Shown piece by piece: positions 54,567 to 63,162 of a DNA stretch of 64,000 bases. How positions within the stretch are numbered: position 1 is the first letter of the stretch; each line of letters starts with the position of its first letter. A program made the translations under genes and the position numbers. Source of the DNA: Aliivibrio_A sp016764915 (GTDB taxonomy: Bacteria > Pseudomonadota > Gammaproteobacteria > Enterobacterales > Vibrionaceae); the NCBI GenBank assembly GCA_965224595.1, contig OZ245058.1, forward strand, positions 620,001 through 684,000. The letters are read 5' to 3'. Below the pieces are notes generated by a model. The model saw nothing but the letters and a program-made list of their open reading frames with translations. It was not told the origin of the DNA and made no database searches.

Positions 54567-55601
54567 TCATTTTGTAGTCATTTTTATAGCCAATGGATTG
54601 AGTTCTATTGCATCATTTAAATGGTCTGGTGAAAAATGAGAATAGATCATGGTGTTCTTAATATCACTATGGCCTAATATTTTTTGAAGCACTAGTATAT
54701 TTCCACCATTCATAATGAAATGCGATGCAAAAGTATGGCGAAGCACATGAGTCGCTTGGCCGCTAGGAAGCTCAGGTAAGGCTTTTGCTAACCATTTGTG
54801 CGTTACGCCATAGCCACAGCTAAATAATCGTTCAGAGGTGGGTTTATAAAGCTCATGATAAAGCTCCTTCGATATGGGTACCGTTCTATTTCTCTTCCCT
54901 TTTGTGTGGGTAAAGGTGATTTTGTATTGAGACAACTGAGAACCTTGAAGATTAACCGCCTCCATTATGCGAGCACCAGTACATAAACAAATCTTAAAGA
55001 TGGTTTGAAGTTGATCACCAATTGGACTTTTTTTAATTTCATCAAACAAATGCTCAATTTGGTCATGAGTTAAAAATGACAATTCACTTTCACTCTGTTT
55101 GATCTTCTTTATCCCCTTTACTGGGTTTGGGAGGTGCCACTCTTTGATATCAATTAGAAAATTGAACACGCCTTGCATGATGAACAAGTCATAGTTATGA
55201 GAAGAGGCAGGCATCTCTTTTCCGTCACGGCCATTATGGCTTGATACGGTTTTCCTAAAGGCGCGGTATTGAACAAAATCAGCAGGAGTTAATGATGCTG
55301 CGGTGGGGTCTTGCATTTGTTCACACATAATATCTAACCGGCTTTTTACATGCACACCAGATTTTAAGTGTTTGCCATGTAGCATGAACCAAAGCTCAAT
55401 AAGCTCTGATAGTGATCTTCTATCTGCTTTTTTACTTGCCCATGGCTTGTCTTCAGTTTCTCGCAAAACAAACTTCTCATAGGCGAGTGCTTCGCCTTTT
55501 GTTGCAAAGCGTTTGCGAACGCGTTTACCGCCACGACCTTGAGGGTATAAGTCACAAAGCCAAAGTTTGGCCTTACCATCATCTAACTTACGAACTGTCA
55601 T
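54567..55601 (-). CDS. int: P2-type tyrosine integrase
   Basis: The 344-residue recombinase has an arm-binding-like N-terminus (RKLDDGKAKLWLCDLYPQG), a SAM-like core-binding domain and a catalytic domain with Arg in CTGARIMEA, H-x-x-R in HVLRHTFASHF, and the C-terminal GHSDIKNTMIYSH containing the nucleophilic Tyr. It resembles P2/K139-like phage integrases. The ATG at 55601 (MTVRKLDD) is preferred over the hydrophobic extension to 55658, which would overlap the LexA box. It reads toward xthA, so the left attachment site should be near 54.5 kb. Confidence 0.88.
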   Translation of the reverse strand: MTVRKLDDGKAKLWLCDLYPQGRGGKRVRKRFATKGEALAYEKFVLRETEDKPWASKKADRRSLSELIELWFMLHGKHLKSGVHVKSRLDIMCEQMQDPTAASLTPADFVQYRAFRKTVSSHNGRDGKEMPASSHNYDLFIMQGVFNFLIDIKEWHLPNPVKGIKKIKQSESELSFLTHDQIEHLFDEIKKSPIGDQLQTIFKICLCTGARIMEAVNLQGSQLSQYKITFTHTKGKRNRTVPISKELYHELYKPTSERLFSCGYGVTHKWLAKALPELPSGQATHVLRHTFASHFIMNGGNILVLQKILGHSDIKNTMIYSHFSPDHLNDAIELNPLAIKMTTK

Positions 55602-55617
55602 ATATAACACCAAATAA

Positions 55618-55633
55618 CTGTATATAAAAACAG
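55618..55633. promoter_or_regulatory. Consensus LexA (SOS) box upstream of the integrase
   Basis: CTGTATATAAAAACAG fits the CTGT-N8-ACAG LexA operator exactly, with an AT-only centre. It lies 17 bases before the chosen integrase start, where LexA would block transcription until DNA damage. Confidence 0.75.
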
Positions 55634-55826
55634 TATACGTGGTTAGGGTTATTTTCAATGTTTTTAGGATGAGATATCAAACAAGCCTGTGTTTATAATC
55701 AGTGTTAATATTCGGGGTAACAAACATAGCTTTAGTTGTTAAATAGAGTGTTAATAGTCATAAATGGCTTTCTACAAATATATTGGTAGAATGCGCGGAA
55801 TAGTTCAGGGTTAGGTTTTTTGGTAT

Positions 55827-57002
55827 ATGGGTGCAATAGATTTATTCGCAGGGGCAGGTGGCTTTAGTTTAGCAGCACATCAAGCAGGGCTTAATGTGTT
55901 AGCAGCTATTGAGCTAGATGTGTCAGCGGCACGAACATATCGTGAAAACATTATTGAGAGACTTGGGCAGAAAACAAATTTACAAGTCGGGGATATTCTG
56001 GAAATATCGCCTGAAAAGTTGCGTAATGAGCTTAATTTAGAAAGAGGCGAGCTGAAACTCATTTTAGGTGGACCTCCATGCCAAGGGTTTTCCAGTCATA
56101 GAATTAACGATGCAGGTGTAGATGACCCTAGAAATAAACTTCTTTTAAGATATTACGACTTTGTTGAAGAGTTCCAGCCAGAAGCGTTCTTGGTGGAAAA
56201 TGTCTCTGGGTTGTTTTGGAAAAAACATGAAAGTTATCTTAAGGCATTTAAACAGCTAGCTGAAGATAATGGGTATCAAATCCACTTCTGTGACACTTTG
56301 AACGCAAAAAATTATGGAACACCTCAGAATCGTAAGCGTGCTTTCATCTTAGGAGTTCGAAACGATATTAGTCGTGAAGATTTGGTTTTTCCACCGGCAC
56401 AACAGTTCTTTTCACCAACATCGAAAGAAGTGACTCGCGAAGGTCTGCCTGCTTGGAAAACAGCCTCGACTGTATTTGAAGCATTAACACCGGAGCTGAT
56501 TGAGCAATATATTGTTGAACATTTTCGTCCTCATACAAATATGACAGATGAAGTAGCAAGAAATTTACTGCAAGGTTTAGAAGCCGGGTTGCCAATAGAA
56601 AAAGATGATCCATGTAATAGGCATATGCAACCTACTGAAAGGATGCAAAGGCGGTTTCAATCAACACGTCTTAATGGTGGAAGAATGGATTCTGCACCAG
56701 AATTTGAACTGAAATGTCATGCTAACGGTTATGGTGGTCATAAAGACGTTTATGGTCGAGTGATAATTAACCTTCCCTCAAACACCATGACAACAGGCTG
56801 TAATAACCCATCTAAAGGCCGTTTTGTTCACCCATGGTTAGATCATGGGTTTACTTTGCGTCACGCCGCTCGCTTACAAACCTTCCCCGATGATTATATT
56901 TTTACGGGCAGTACGACCGAACAAGCCAAGCAAATTGGTAATGCGGTTCCGACAATACTGGGTCATAAGCTCATATATACGATAATAAATGGATTGAATT
57001 AG
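55827..57002 (+). CDS. C5-cytosine DNA methyltransferase
   Basis: The 391-residue SAM-dependent methyltransferase contains the ordered C5 motifs: I in IDLFAGAGGFS, IV with the catalytic Cys in GGPPCQGFSSH, VI in VENVSGL, VIII in QNRKRAFILG, a target-recognition region (about 215-310), IX and X (QIGNAVPTILG). The recognition sequence cannot be read. No restriction endonuclease or Vsr gene is adjacent; instead a GHKL-ATPase and a receiver protein follow. A terminator hairpin separates it from the next gene. Confidence 0.92.
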   Translation: MGAIDLFAGAGGFSLAAHQAGLNVLAAIELDVSAARTYRENIIERLGQKTNLQVGDILEISPEKLRNELNLERGELKLILGGPPCQGFSSHRINDAGVDDPRNKLLLRYYDFVEEFQPEAFLVENVSGLFWKKHESYLKAFKQLAEDNGYQIHFCDTLNAKNYGTPQNRKRAFILGVRNDISREDLVFPPAQQFFSPTSKEVTREGLPAWKTASTVFEALTPELIEQYIVEHFRPHTNMTDEVARNLLQGLEAGLPIEKDDPCNRHMQPTERMQRRFQSTRLNGGRMDSAPEFELKCHANGYGGHKDVYGRVIINLPSNTMTTGCNNPSKGRFVHPWLDHGFTLRHAARLQTFPDDYIFTGSTTEQAKQIGNAVPTILGHKLIYTIINGLN

Positions 57003-57003
57003 A

Positions 57004-57038
57004 AAAAGTGCCTACAATGTTAGGCACTTTTTTTTTAT
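57004..57038 (+). terminator. Intrinsic terminator between the methyltransferase and GHKL-ATPase genes
   Basis: AAAAGTGCCTA pairs with TAGGCACTTTT around a six-base loop, followed by a long T run. It starts right after the methyltransferase stop and ends 16 bases before the next start codon, so it can work as an attenuator. Confidence 0.88.
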
Positions 57039-57053
57039 TCGTAACCATTTGAT

Positions 57054-60000
57054 ATGACCACTAAATCAACCAGAAAGTCGGTTTCGTTTAAAGCTCAAGC
57101 CCGAACTATCGATCACCTCGGTAAAGGGCAAATTGCGGATGCACCTACAGCAATCAGTGAGCTTTGGAAAAACTCTTACGATGCCTACGCACGAGACGTA
57201 GCCCTTCACCTGTTCGATGCTGATATTAAATGCGGTGCCATTATCGATAATGGTTGCGGTATGACTTATGAGCAGCTTAGTAATAGTTGGTTAACAATTG
57301 GTACTGCCTCTAAATCTAGAAAGAAACTTTTACCAGAAGAAGATCGCTTCGGCCTTGCTGACCGCTCGACTCAGGGTGAAAAAGGCATTGGTCGACTTTC
57401 AACAGCTTTTTTAGCACCAGTTACCCTTATAGTGACAAAAAAGGTCAATACGCGTTATTCAGCTGCATTAATCGATTGGCGTCTGTTCGAAAATACATAC
57501 CTTGGTTTACACGACATTAAAGTGCCAATGGATGAGTTTGATGAGTTAGAAGAACTACCTGAAATTTGTACCGCACTTCAACGTGAAATGCTTAAGAATC
57601 TTGCGCTTAACCCTTCAGAGAACAACCCAGACGAGATGATTGTACGTAGGTCATGGGAGCGTTTTACTGAAGATGAAAAAGAAGCTTTTGATCAGCGACA
57701 TAACAAGCAAGATGGAGAAGTGTTTACCTCTTTACAAGATAAGGTCCAGCAATTATGTAACGAGTTCAAATTTAGTGCTGATTACCCGGATAGTTGGAAC
57801 AGTTTATTAGAGAAAGTTGAATCGGAAGATGTAGATGGTGCAAAACATGGAACCGCACTCTTCTTACTTGATTTAAATAGAGACTTAGATCTGATAACCA
57901 ATCGTGGAGAGCTTGACCGAGCTGCTCCTGAGTATCTCGCTATTGAAGCAGACCTGGTTGATACGCTAAGAGCGTTTGTTGACCCTTTCGGGCGTGATAA
58001 CAGTAACGACACTAACGACTTCCATTATGAAATTCAGGCTTATGATCGTGATGGCTGGATGCTTGGTGATTGCAAAGAAATTTTAAACTATAAGGATGTC
58101 TTTGATAGTGTCGAATTTTCTAAGTTAGAACACAAAATTGAAGGTGTTATTGATAATAAAGGCTGGTTTCGTGGAACGGTCGTTGCCTTTGGTGACTTCT
58201 TTGACAACGTAGAGTTTCCGTGTCGCTCGTTAGGTATGCCATCAGAAACTAAAACTGGTGAATTTGGTGTTAAGTTGGGTACCTTTGAGTTAGAAAAACA
58301 AAAAAGTAGTCACACTGGTGATGAGGTCGATTACTTAATAGAACAAGCTGTTAAATATGGTGGTTTGATGATATTTAGGGATGGTCTTAGGGTTCTACCG
58401 TATGGTAGAGCGGACAATGACTTCTTTGAAATAGATGATCGACGTAATAAAAATGCGGGTCGTTATCACTGGGCTACTCGACGTATATTTGGGCAGGTCT
58501 CTTTACATCAAGAAGTGAATAAAGGACTTAAAGATAAAGCGGGTCGTGAGGGGTTCATTAAGAATCGAGTTACCCGAGAATTTAAAGAATTAATGGTTAA
58601 CTTACTACTAAATTCCGCAGATAAATTTTTTGGTTCGAAATCTGACAATCGTCAAATCATGCTTGCTCAACTAGCCAAAGATAAAAAGAAACAAAAAAAG
58701 GCACAGCGCTCTACGGTAAAAGCGACTCTAAAAACGTTTACCAGTGCGTTAGGTACCAATGAGCCTAAGTTAAATGCTCAGGTGGAAGTTATACGAACAC
58801 TTCATAAGGAACTGGAGTCAGGTATAGAGCTATCACTTAACCATTTAGATGATCTTGTCGAAAAAATAAATAGAGTTGAAGCGTTAAGGCCCAATCTAAA
58901 AGCGCCAAATAAACCAGCAAATATTAATGATTCTTTAGAAGCTCAATATCGTTCATACCGTGATTTGTTCGCAGAACTTAGTGAGTTGTTACAAACTTGT
59001 CGTGGTCGCTTAAATAAACTTGAAGCAACAAATAAGCATTATTCACCAATTGAAAGTACACACAAAAAGTATAAGAACAGCGAAGCAGCTTTGAATAAAA
59101 TGGTTAATCGTTATAGCGGATTAATCGAAAGAACACTGGGGAATGTGAATGATTACTGGCTTAAAGAGTCTCGTGTAGATCGTAAGTCATTTGAGGAACA
59201 AGCTTTAGCTATTTTGGATACAGTCACGGATTCGAGCGATACTGAAAAAGTACTAAATACATTAGATACGATTTACAACACGCTCGCTGAAGATATTCCA
59301 TATAAATACGAAGCCTTCCTTCGAGCACTAGACAAGCTAGAGCAAGGTATTGATCTTGACTCCGCTTTTGTTATTGCAGAAGAGGAACGAGCTAAAGCCG
59401 AAAAGGAAGTGAACCAAATTCGCGGTTTGGCGCAGTTGGGTATTAGCTTTGAAGTGTTAGCACACGAGCTACATGCACAAGACCAAGCCGTGACTCGCTC
59501 ACTCAACTCTATGAATAGTGAAGCTAAGCAACAGATTGGTTTTAAGAATGCTATGCAAGCTCATAAACAGTTTACTGAGTATCTACGTTTCCTTTCCCCT
59601 CTAAAACTATCTGGCTATCAAAGCCGAGATGACATTACGGGCAAAGATATTGTTAAAAACATCGAAGTGTTCTTCCGTGATCGATTTGAACGTCAGAATG
59701 TCGAACTAGACATTAGTGATGCGTTTAAGCGCATGGTTGTAGTTGATGTACCATCCCGAATTCAACCTGTATTTATTAATATTCTGAACAATGCCTTGTA
59801 TTGGGTAGGGTTAGGCGAGTCTCGTGAAATTAAGATAGATATTATTGGTGACTTAGTTGTTATCGCTAATAGTGGACCCGCAGTTGATGAAGATGACGTC
59901 GAGCGTTTGTTTGAGCTTTTCTATAGCCGCAGAACGAATGGTAATGGTGTCGGCTTGTACCTATCGAAACAAAACTTAGCGGTAGCACGTCATAAAGTTT

Positions 60001-60083
60001 GGTATGCCGTAAAACAAGAAGAGAAGCTCATTCAAGATGGAGCTAATTTTGTAATTCAATTTCGCGGGATGGAAGTAATATAA
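57054..60083 (+). CDS. Dual GHKL-ATPase protein: MORC/Hsp90-like plus histidine-kinase-like domain
   Basis: The 1009-residue protein has two GHKL ATP-binding modules. At the N-terminus (about 20-170) are the N box with E36 and N40 (SELWKNSYDA), G1 IIDNGCGM (D65) and G2 GEKGIGRLS (G111-G113), as in MORC/MutL/Hsp90-type ATPases. A middle region, rich in predicted helix (about 560-780), leads to a kinase-like end: H804 in VLAHELHAQ, N box ILNNALYW (N912, N913), a degenerate G1 ANSGPAV (N939 in place of the usual Asp), LFELFYSRR and G2 NGNGVGLYLSK (962-967). Its stop overlaps the next gene (TAATG). No ribosome site stands out before the ATG at 57054. Inference: an intracellular sensor that signals to the receiver protein. 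Confidence 0.8.
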   Translation: MTTKSTRKSVSFKAQARTIDHLGKGQIADAPTAISELWKNSYDAYARDVALHLFDADIKCGAIIDNGCGMTYEQLSNSWLTIGTASKSRKKLLPEEDRFGLADRSTQGEKGIGRLSTAFLAPVTLIVTKKVNTRYSAALIDWRLFENTYLGLHDIKVPMDEFDELEELPEICTALQREMLKNLALNPSENNPDEMIVRRSWERFTEDEKEAFDQRHNKQDGEVFTSLQDKVQQLCNEFKFSADYPDSWNSLLEKVESEDVDGAKHGTALFLLDLNRDLDLITNRGELDRAAPEYLAIEADLVDTLRAFVDPFGRDNSNDTNDFHYEIQAYDRDGWMLGDCKEILNYKDVFDSVEFSKLEHKIEGVIDNKGWFRGTVVAFGDFFDNVEFPCRSLGMPSETKTGEFGVKLGTFELEKQKSSHTGDEVDYLIEQAVKYGGLMIFRDGLRVLPYGRADNDFFEIDDRRNKNAGRYHWATRRIFGQVSLHQEVNKGLKDKAGREGFIKNRVTREFKELMVNLLLNSADKFFGSKSDNRQIMLAQLAKDKKKQKKAQRSTVKATLKTFTSALGTNEPKLNAQVEVIRTLHKELESGIELSLNHLDDLVEKINRVEALRPNLKAPNKPANINDSLEAQYRSYRDLFAELSELLQTCRGRLNKLEATNKHYSPIESTHKKYKNSEAALNKMVNRYSGLIERTLGNVNDYWLKESRVDRKSFEEQALAILDTVTDSSDTEKVLNTLDTIYNTLAEDIPYKYEAFLRALDKLEQGIDLDSAFVIAEEERAKAEKEVNQIRGLAQLGISFEVLAHELHAQDQAVTRSLNSMNSEAKQQIGFKNAMQAHKQFTEYLRFLSPLKLSGYQSRDDITGKDIVKNIEVFFRDRFERQNVELDISDAFKRMVVVDVPSRIQPVFINILNNALYWVGLGESREIKIDIIGDLVVIANSGPAVDEDDVERLFELFYSRRTNGNGVGLYLSKQNLAVARHKVWYAVKQEEKLIQDGANFVIQFRGMEVI

Positions 60084-61978
60084 TGCCACAGTTATACAAA
60101 GATAAAATTGTAGAGGCGTTTCGTGATAATGCCATCAAGTCAGTCTTACTAATTGATGATGAATACTTGCCATATGAAAAGCTTGCAGTGGACCATGCCG
60201 GAGTACATAAGCAGCTTAATGATATTCTAGATGGAATTGATCCAGCGAACTCTAACGCCTTAACTAATACTATTAGTGCTTTACAGGGTGTGGCGGCGAC
60301 AATAAATAGTGGATTTATGTCGTCAGGTGCAGCAAGTGATTTCGTCACGTTTTTTCACAAGAAGAAGCTAGTTTGTGACGTTGAAAACCAAACTGATAAC
60401 TTAGATAAAAATAAGATACGTAAAAGTGATTTGATCGTTCTTGATTATCATCTACAACAATTTGGTGATAATCCAGCAGAAAAGTCACTAAATCTTATTT
60501 CTGAGCTAAGTACCAGCAAACATATGAATATGGTTGTTGTTTATACCGCCGAGCCTTTAGCGAATGTTTGGTTTGAAATAGCAGCAGCCCTACGAGGTTC
60601 TTATCTTGAAGAACCGCAAGGTTTTTTTGATAACCAAGATTTATTTGATAGTTGGCAACATAATGAAGATGAATGGTTTGAGGAGTGGAGTTTACTCTTA
60701 GATCGTAATCTTGAGGCTTCTTATTTGTGTGGAGAATGTAATATTGATGACTTACATTCTCAACTAGTTTCAGAATGTGAAATTAAGGGTATTGATGAAC
60801 CAAGTAAAAAGCATGTCTATTGGTTGCTTGAATGGTCTATTCGTAAATACAATAAAAATAGTAAAAGTAGAACGAGTATTGAAGTTCATGGAAAACAGAA
60901 GCTGTGGTTACAAGCTGGTGATGTTTTTGTTGTTCTTTGCAGTAAAGAGTGTGCTGGTGATGATGGTTATGTACGAAATACAACAGCAGAAGAAGTATGG
61001 GAGTTGGTAAAAACAGCTTTAGTTAAATGGTATCCAAGCTTTTACCGTGTTGTTATTTCTGAATTACAAAATCAAATTGAAGATGCCAACTTATCAATGG
61101 AGAAAGTGTTAGCTAAAGGAAAAGTAGAACAAATAGCAGCGTTGTGGGGAGTTTTACGTGTAGAACCAGCCAAAAGAAGTGAAGCTGCTCGTGAGCTCTT
61201 AGATAACTTATTGAGTGACGTTGCAGATAAGGTTCAATCTAGTTCTAAGTTACTTAGTTTTGTAGAAGCTACGGCAAACAGCGTAGATGAGAACTTGCCT
61301 CCTTTTGTCAGTTTTGAAAAGGATAAGGTTAGATATAATAATTACCTTAAAGCAATCGTTATTCCTGCTCATAAAAACTTCAATAAAGATGGCGATGTTG
61401 TGGATGCTGATTTTCGTTGCGAGGTTTTACACGCATTTAATGAACAGCTTAGTACAGAGAAAGAGTTACCAGATCATATTTCGACAGGAGTCGTGCTGAA
61501 GGATATTTTAGATTCATCGTATTATCTATGCATAGCACCTAGTTGTAATACAGTGCCTAATCAAACGACTGGATTAGTAGCGCAAAGGATGGACCCACAC
61601 CGACCAATGCGTTTTATTAAGTTACAAAATAAAACTAATACTTTAGCAAAGTGCTTAAAAGATGCTCACCAATCAGATACTATTTTTATTAGTGATGGAG
61701 AAATTCGGCTTGCGTTAAGCATTTTCGAACAAGGTACAACTCCTACAATCGAACAAGGTGTAGTAGTCGAACATGGAACTCAATTAATTGCTGCACAAGA
61801 TTCAAAAGCTGTTCAGTTTTTTGCAACTAATGAGGAACATAAAGGTCTTGAAGTTATTACCAAAAACTTAAAGCTTGTTGCTAAATTAAGACCAGCATTT
61901 ACGTCTCGGTACCAAAACGCTCAACTTCAATATGAAGCGAGAATCGGTGTTGATTTAGTTAGTGCTAATATGAATTAG
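60083..61978 (+). CDS. Receiver-domain protein with large unknown C-terminal effector
   Basis: The 631-residue protein begins with a receiver-like fold: SVLLIDDEY (D25, D26), then an insertion of about 60 residues, the putative phosphoacceptor D121 in LIVLDYHLQQFG, and a VVVYTAEP strand near 152. The remaining roughly 470 residues match no domain I recognise; no helix-turn-helix or nuclease motif is evident. Its ATG overlaps the stop of the GHKL-ATPase gene by one base, so the two are translationally coupled and are probably kinase and partner. Codon use looks more AT-rich than that of the flanking chromosome. It converges on the repressor remnant 18 bases away. Confidence 0.75.
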   Translation: MPQLYKDKIVEAFRDNAIKSVLLIDDEYLPYEKLAVDHAGVHKQLNDILDGIDPANSNALTNTISALQGVAATINSGFMSSGAASDFVTFFHKKKLVCDVENQTDNLDKNKIRKSDLIVLDYHLQQFGDNPAEKSLNLISELSTSKHMNMVVVYTAEPLANVWFEIAAALRGSYLEEPQGFFDNQDLFDSWQHNEDEWFEEWSLLLDRNLEASYLCGECNIDDLHSQLVSECEIKGIDEPSKKHVYWLLEWSIRKYNKNSKSRTSIEVHGKQKLWLQAGDVFVVLCSKECAGDDGYVRNTTAEEVWELVKTALVKWYPSFYRVVISELQNQIEDANLSMEKVLAKGKVEQIAALWGVLRVEPAKRSEAARELLDNLLSDVADKVQSSSKLLSFVEATANSVDENLPPFVSFEKDKVRYNNYLKAIVIPAHKNFNKDGDVVDADFRCEVLHAFNEQLSTEKELPDHISTGVVLKDILDSSYYLCIAPSCNTVPNQTTGLVAQRMDPHRPMRFIKLQNKTNTLAKCLKDAHQSDTIFISDGEIRLALSIFEQGTTPTIEQGVVVEHGTQLIAAQDSKAVQFFATNEEHKGLEVITKNLKLVAKLRPAFTSRYQNAQLQYEARIGVDLVSANMN

Positions 61979-61989
61979 TCTCTGAGTTT

Positions 61990-62006
61990 GCCATGCCTAG
62001 CATGGC
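61990..62006. repeat. Small palindrome at the 3' junction of the repressor remnant
   Basis: GCCATGCCTAGCATGGC (61990-62006) has seven-base arms around a three-base centre and spans the premature stop of the repressor frame. It lies between two convergent genes and could be a weak terminator or a scar. Confidence 0.45.
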
Positions 62007-62485
62007 TTATAGGTCGCATTATCGCTGACAACACTTAACCCAGTTTTAGTGAACTGTAGGCGTTTAACCATGAGTTGGCCATCAAAGCGAAAAACATAGA
62101 TACCATCACCAGTGAAATCTTCAATGCGGTTTACCATCACCAGAGCGTGATTTTGTAGAGTGGGGGTCATGCTGTCGCCACGAACGGGCATTAAAAAGAT
62201 GTTACTTGGCTTTACACCAATTTCATTTGAGATGAATGTGTGGCTAAAAGCGATACCTTCAGGCTGGTTCTCTTGTACAACTAGCGCGCCACTACCTGCA
62301 CTTATCTCGATATCATAAAAGTCTAATTCAACATATTTTGCATCGCTACTGATTAGGGCGTGATTGACCACACCATCTGCAACTTGTTGTGCTTTTATGA
62401 AAATACGTTCTGGGATTTTACCTCGCGTACGCCAATTCTGAATCGTGTTTCTAGCTACGCCTAATGCATTCGTAAGTTCGATTAT
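61997..62485 (-). pseudogene. CI/LexA-like phage repressor remnant, truncated at both ends
   Basis: The open frame gives the end of a CI-type helix-turn-helix (IELTNALGVARNTIQNWRTR, then GKIPERIFIKAQQ) and an S24 peptidase domain with the catalytic Ser in RGDSMTPTL and Lys in MVKRLQF. No ATG, GTG or TTG precedes the helix-turn-helix, and a TGA at 62486-62488 closes the frame, so about 15 N-terminal residues are missing. The C-terminus stops at DNATYKPC, about 25 residues short of LexA/CI domains. A shorter product could start at the GTG at 62371 but would lack DNA binding. It marks the right part of the island. Confidence 0.75.
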
Positions 62486-62652
62486 TCATACTGGATACGG
62501 TATCTCGATCATACTAATAAGAAATAATCTGTATTTCTGTACATTAAAGTAACGAAATAAATGAGATAGCCTCACTAATCGCGCTAATCTGTTATAAAAT
62601 TACGATATGCATGATATTATTAATTTTATTAACTGTGACAGTGGTTCTGTTA

Positions 62653-63162
62653 ATGGCAAATTTTTTAAAAAAGAAACAGACTGGTTTTACTGTTATCGAG
62701 TTAGTCATCGTGATGGTGCTGCTTGGTATCATCTCGATAAGTGTATATCTGCGCTTTCCCTCTTCTGAGAGCTACACCGTCCGCGGTTACTGTGATTTAG
62801 CGAACACCTCCCTACGACGTATCCAACTGCAAGCGATGAATGATGTTCAGACCAATGGCTCACGTCCGTATAAAATTACGGTAGCAAGCAAAAAAATAGG
62901 TTGGGATTGGGACAGCTCTCAATCTGGGATGGATCCACTGGATAACACGCCGGGTTGTGTCGGTGTGCACTGTTCCGCTTTGGTTGAAGTTGATGGCAAT
63001 GAAGAGATCAGCATTGCTTTAGATGGCAATAACACTCAGTTTTTCTTTGATTCATTAGGGCGACCAACTGATGGTGCTTTGCATACGCTTACCTTTTCTG
63101 GTGGTGGACAGGTAGTTACCTTAACCATCAACAAGGAGGGTTATGTCAGTGAGTGCAATTAG
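62653..63162 (+). CDS. mshC: MshC-like type IV pseudopilin
   Basis: The 169-residue protein has a type IV prepilin leader (FLKKKQTG, cleavage before FTVIE with Glu at +5) and a long hydrophobic N-helix (LVIVMVLLGIISISVYL). The C-terminal domain has paired cysteines (CVGVHC). It fits the MshC minor pilin by leader, length and the following mshD and mshO genes. The ATG at 62653 is preferred over one at 62611, which only adds a second hydrophobic stretch before the leader. mshA and mshB, which normally precede mshC, are absent upstream. Confidence 0.75.
   Translation: MANFLKKKQTGFTVIELVIVMVLLGIISISVYLRFPSSESYTVRGYCDLANTSLRRIQLQAMNDVQTNGSRPYKITVASKKIGWDWDSSQSGMDPLDNTPGCVGVHCSALVEVDGNEEISIALDGNNTQFFFDSLGRPTDGALHTLTFSGGGQVVTLTINKEGYVSECN

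Noticed and set aside
55602..55658. N-terminal extension of the integrase
   Set aside because: It would run through the LexA box and adds a hydrophobic stretch unlike integrase N-termini.
54457..62650. Direct repeats marking attL and attR of the island
   Set aside because: I compared the stretches at about 54.5 kb and 62.4-62.65 kb by eye and found no convincing shared core, only short AT-rich similarities. A computed repeat search would decide it.
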